From contig JAJDEB010000023.1 in assembly GCA_029260015.1 (NCBI GenBank), forward strand, positions 295,457 to 359,456: a DNA stretch of 64,000 bases, given 5' to 3'. How positions within the stretch are numbered: the first letter of the stretch is position 1; every line of letters begins with the position of its first letter. This document shows, in pieces, positions 63,209-64,000 of the stretch. The notes below the pieces were generated by a model, which was not told the DNA's origin, made no database searches, and saw only the letters and a list, made by a program, of their open reading frames with translations. The translations under genes and the position numbers were made by a program. Source of the stretch: Phycisphaerae bacterium. Its GTDB lineage: Bacteria > Planctomycetota > Phycisphaerae > UBA1845.

Positions 63209-64000
63209 TGAGCAGACGACGGAGCGCTAGATGGGTTGGAAACGCATCTCCTCCGGCGGGCACGGTTTCCAGAGACGAACTGCGCGTGCTCAGGGACTTG
63301 GCTAAGGAGCATTGGAAACGCTCCCACAAAGCAAGTCTCTCGGGCACAGATCGTAAGCCCCCCAATCTCAGGAGCGATGCCGTTGTCAAACGGTCGTCCC
63401 CAACGGCATTCGCCGACTGGATTTTCTGGCAATTGAATCCAACGCACCGCCCAACCGCCCGAGGAGATTCATCGCAGAAAATGAAGTGGTCTGGCGAATA
63501 TGGCCACGAACAGATCGAGCGGCTGCGACTGTGGCTCCAAAGGGACAGGCGTGTCGGGATGCACTTCGAAAGGCCGGGGGCATGGTGCCCGATTTATGTG
63601 GACTCACCCGATAGGCCCGAACAGAGAAACTTCATCGCATCGCGGTTGACGGTGAACGGCCAATCCTTGAAGGGACGGCCGGATGTTGTCTTACAAAATG
63701 AGGTAACCAAGGCTGTCATCATTCTCGAACGTAAGGTCACACAGGGAAATCCCGAGCGCATTCCGCAAAGTGGTTACGCGAACCATTTGTGCCAGTTGTG
63801 GTGTTATGGCTGCATGGACGCGTGGAACGAAGCGCCTTATGTGATGCTCGTGCTGCAATACTGGCACCGTGACTGGAAGAAGAGCACTTGGGCGAATGTT
63901 TATCATGTCGCGCCCGTACGTCTCAACCTTGACGAACGGTTTCATTCGTGGGCGCTTAACTGGTTCACTCGTTACGGCGGCGTGTGCCAAATCACGAACA
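63208..64000 (+). CDS. PD-(D/E)XK nuclease-like protein, partial at right edge
   Basis: An open frame of 264 codons runs off the window end. Basic N-terminus (MSRRRSARWVGN). The nuclease core pattern: GRPDVV with Asp159, then IILERK with Glu174 and Lys176, followed by YANHLCQLWCYGCMDAW, the Q-L-x-x-Y-x pattern typical of RecB/Cas4-like PD-(D/E)XK folds. An in-frame ATG at 63127 with GGAAGA just before it would make it longer. Small-ORF coupling favours 63208. Codon composition is less GC3-rich than the flank, which fits an accessory gene. Function (DNA degradation or defence) is inferred. Confidence 0.65.
   Translation, partial: MSRRRSARWVGNASPPAGTVSRDELRVLRDLAKEHWKRSHKASLSGTDRKPPNLRSDAVVKRSSPTAFADWIFWQLNPTHRPTARGDSSQKMKWSGEYGHEQIERLRLWLQRDRRVGMHFERPGAWCPIYVDSPDRPEQRNFIASRLTVNGQSLKGRPDVVLQNEVTKAVIILERKVTQGNPERIPQSGYANHLCQLWCYGCMDAWNEAPYVMLVLQYWHRDWKKSTWANVYHVAPVRLNLDERFHSWALNWFTRYGGVCQITN

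Noticed and set aside
63013..63447. Minus-strand frame opposite the nuclease-like gene
   Set aside because: Its sequence is low-quality and it lies opposite a forward frame with a recognisable PD-(D/E)XK core; no ribosome-binding site.
1..64000. tRNA, rRNA, CRISPR array, transposase, prophage
   Set aside because: Looked for conserved tRNA arm text, repeat-spacer arrays and transposase motifs; none seen. The hairpin elements are not CRISPR repeats because the arms are inverted and the copies are dispersed.

Overview
The window looks like a chromosomal piece of a planctomycete (Planctomycetota, perhaps Phycisphaerae-like). This rests on several signs. There is a very large SecA. A 1.5 kb-residue-scale secreted protein is built from DCNxNGxPDxC calcium-binding repeats and ends in a dockerin-like segment. 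There is a PEP-CTERM protein, an ECF sigma factor with a Cys-containing C-terminal extension, a C-x2-C zinc ribbon membrane protein and many predicted lipoproteins. No rRNA, tRNA, CRISPR array, transposase or phage gene was seen.
Layout. 0-3 kb is the edge of an exopolysaccharide/exosortase-type locus: the start of a Wzc/CpsD-like tyrosine kinase, a Wza-like export lipoprotein and, divergently, an ExeA-like AAA ATPase. 3-13 kb holds an acidic exported protein, an M48 membrane protease, FolD, an ECF sigma factor, a YgfZ-like protein, an OmpR/EnvZ-type pair and a matrixin-like metalloprotease. 13-19.5 kb holds a multi-S1-domain RNA-binding protein, then five co-directional fatty-acid/polyketide-type genes: dehydratase, acyl carrier protein, dehydratase, a ketosynthase without its catalytic residues, and an intact ketosynthase translationally coupled to it. 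19.5-39 kb is mostly housekeeping and envelope genes: a PEP-CTERM GDSL esterase, a bisphosphate nucleotidase, a FAD oxidoreductase, cardiolipin synthase, two exonuclease/endonuclease/phosphatase-fold exported proteins, ferritin, a methyltransferase, two YkgJ-type proteins, a CtpA-like protease, a FlgM-like protein, XseA/XseB, a thioredoxin-TPR protein and GlyA. 39-50 kb is two giant exported proteins transcribed divergently from a 1.4 kb non-coding region. 50.5-54.5 kb is secA with two unusual insertions. 54.5-62 kb is metabolic and RNA-modification genes, including a degenerate pseudouridine synthase fused to an rRNA methyltransferase, an MsrP-type reductase and ElbB. The last 2 kb looks accessory: a gene broken by an in-frame TGA, a possible immunity-like protein, a small Cys-rich ORF and a PD-(D/E)XK nuclease-like gene that runs off the end.
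Two features tie the window together. First, the 3' ends of many genes carry palindromic elements in inverted pairs that begin with GTAG and end with CTAC. They fall into several sequence families, match the layout of REP doublets (REPINs), and in some cases supply the stop codon. Second, several genes serve the envelope and export: SecA, giant exported proteins, PEP-CTERM and EPS parts, cardiolipin synthase, and the acyl-chain cluster.
Limits. Functions come from motifs read by eye. Start codons were chosen from ribosome-binding sites and gene overlaps, and several differ from the longest possible reading frame. No database search was possible.
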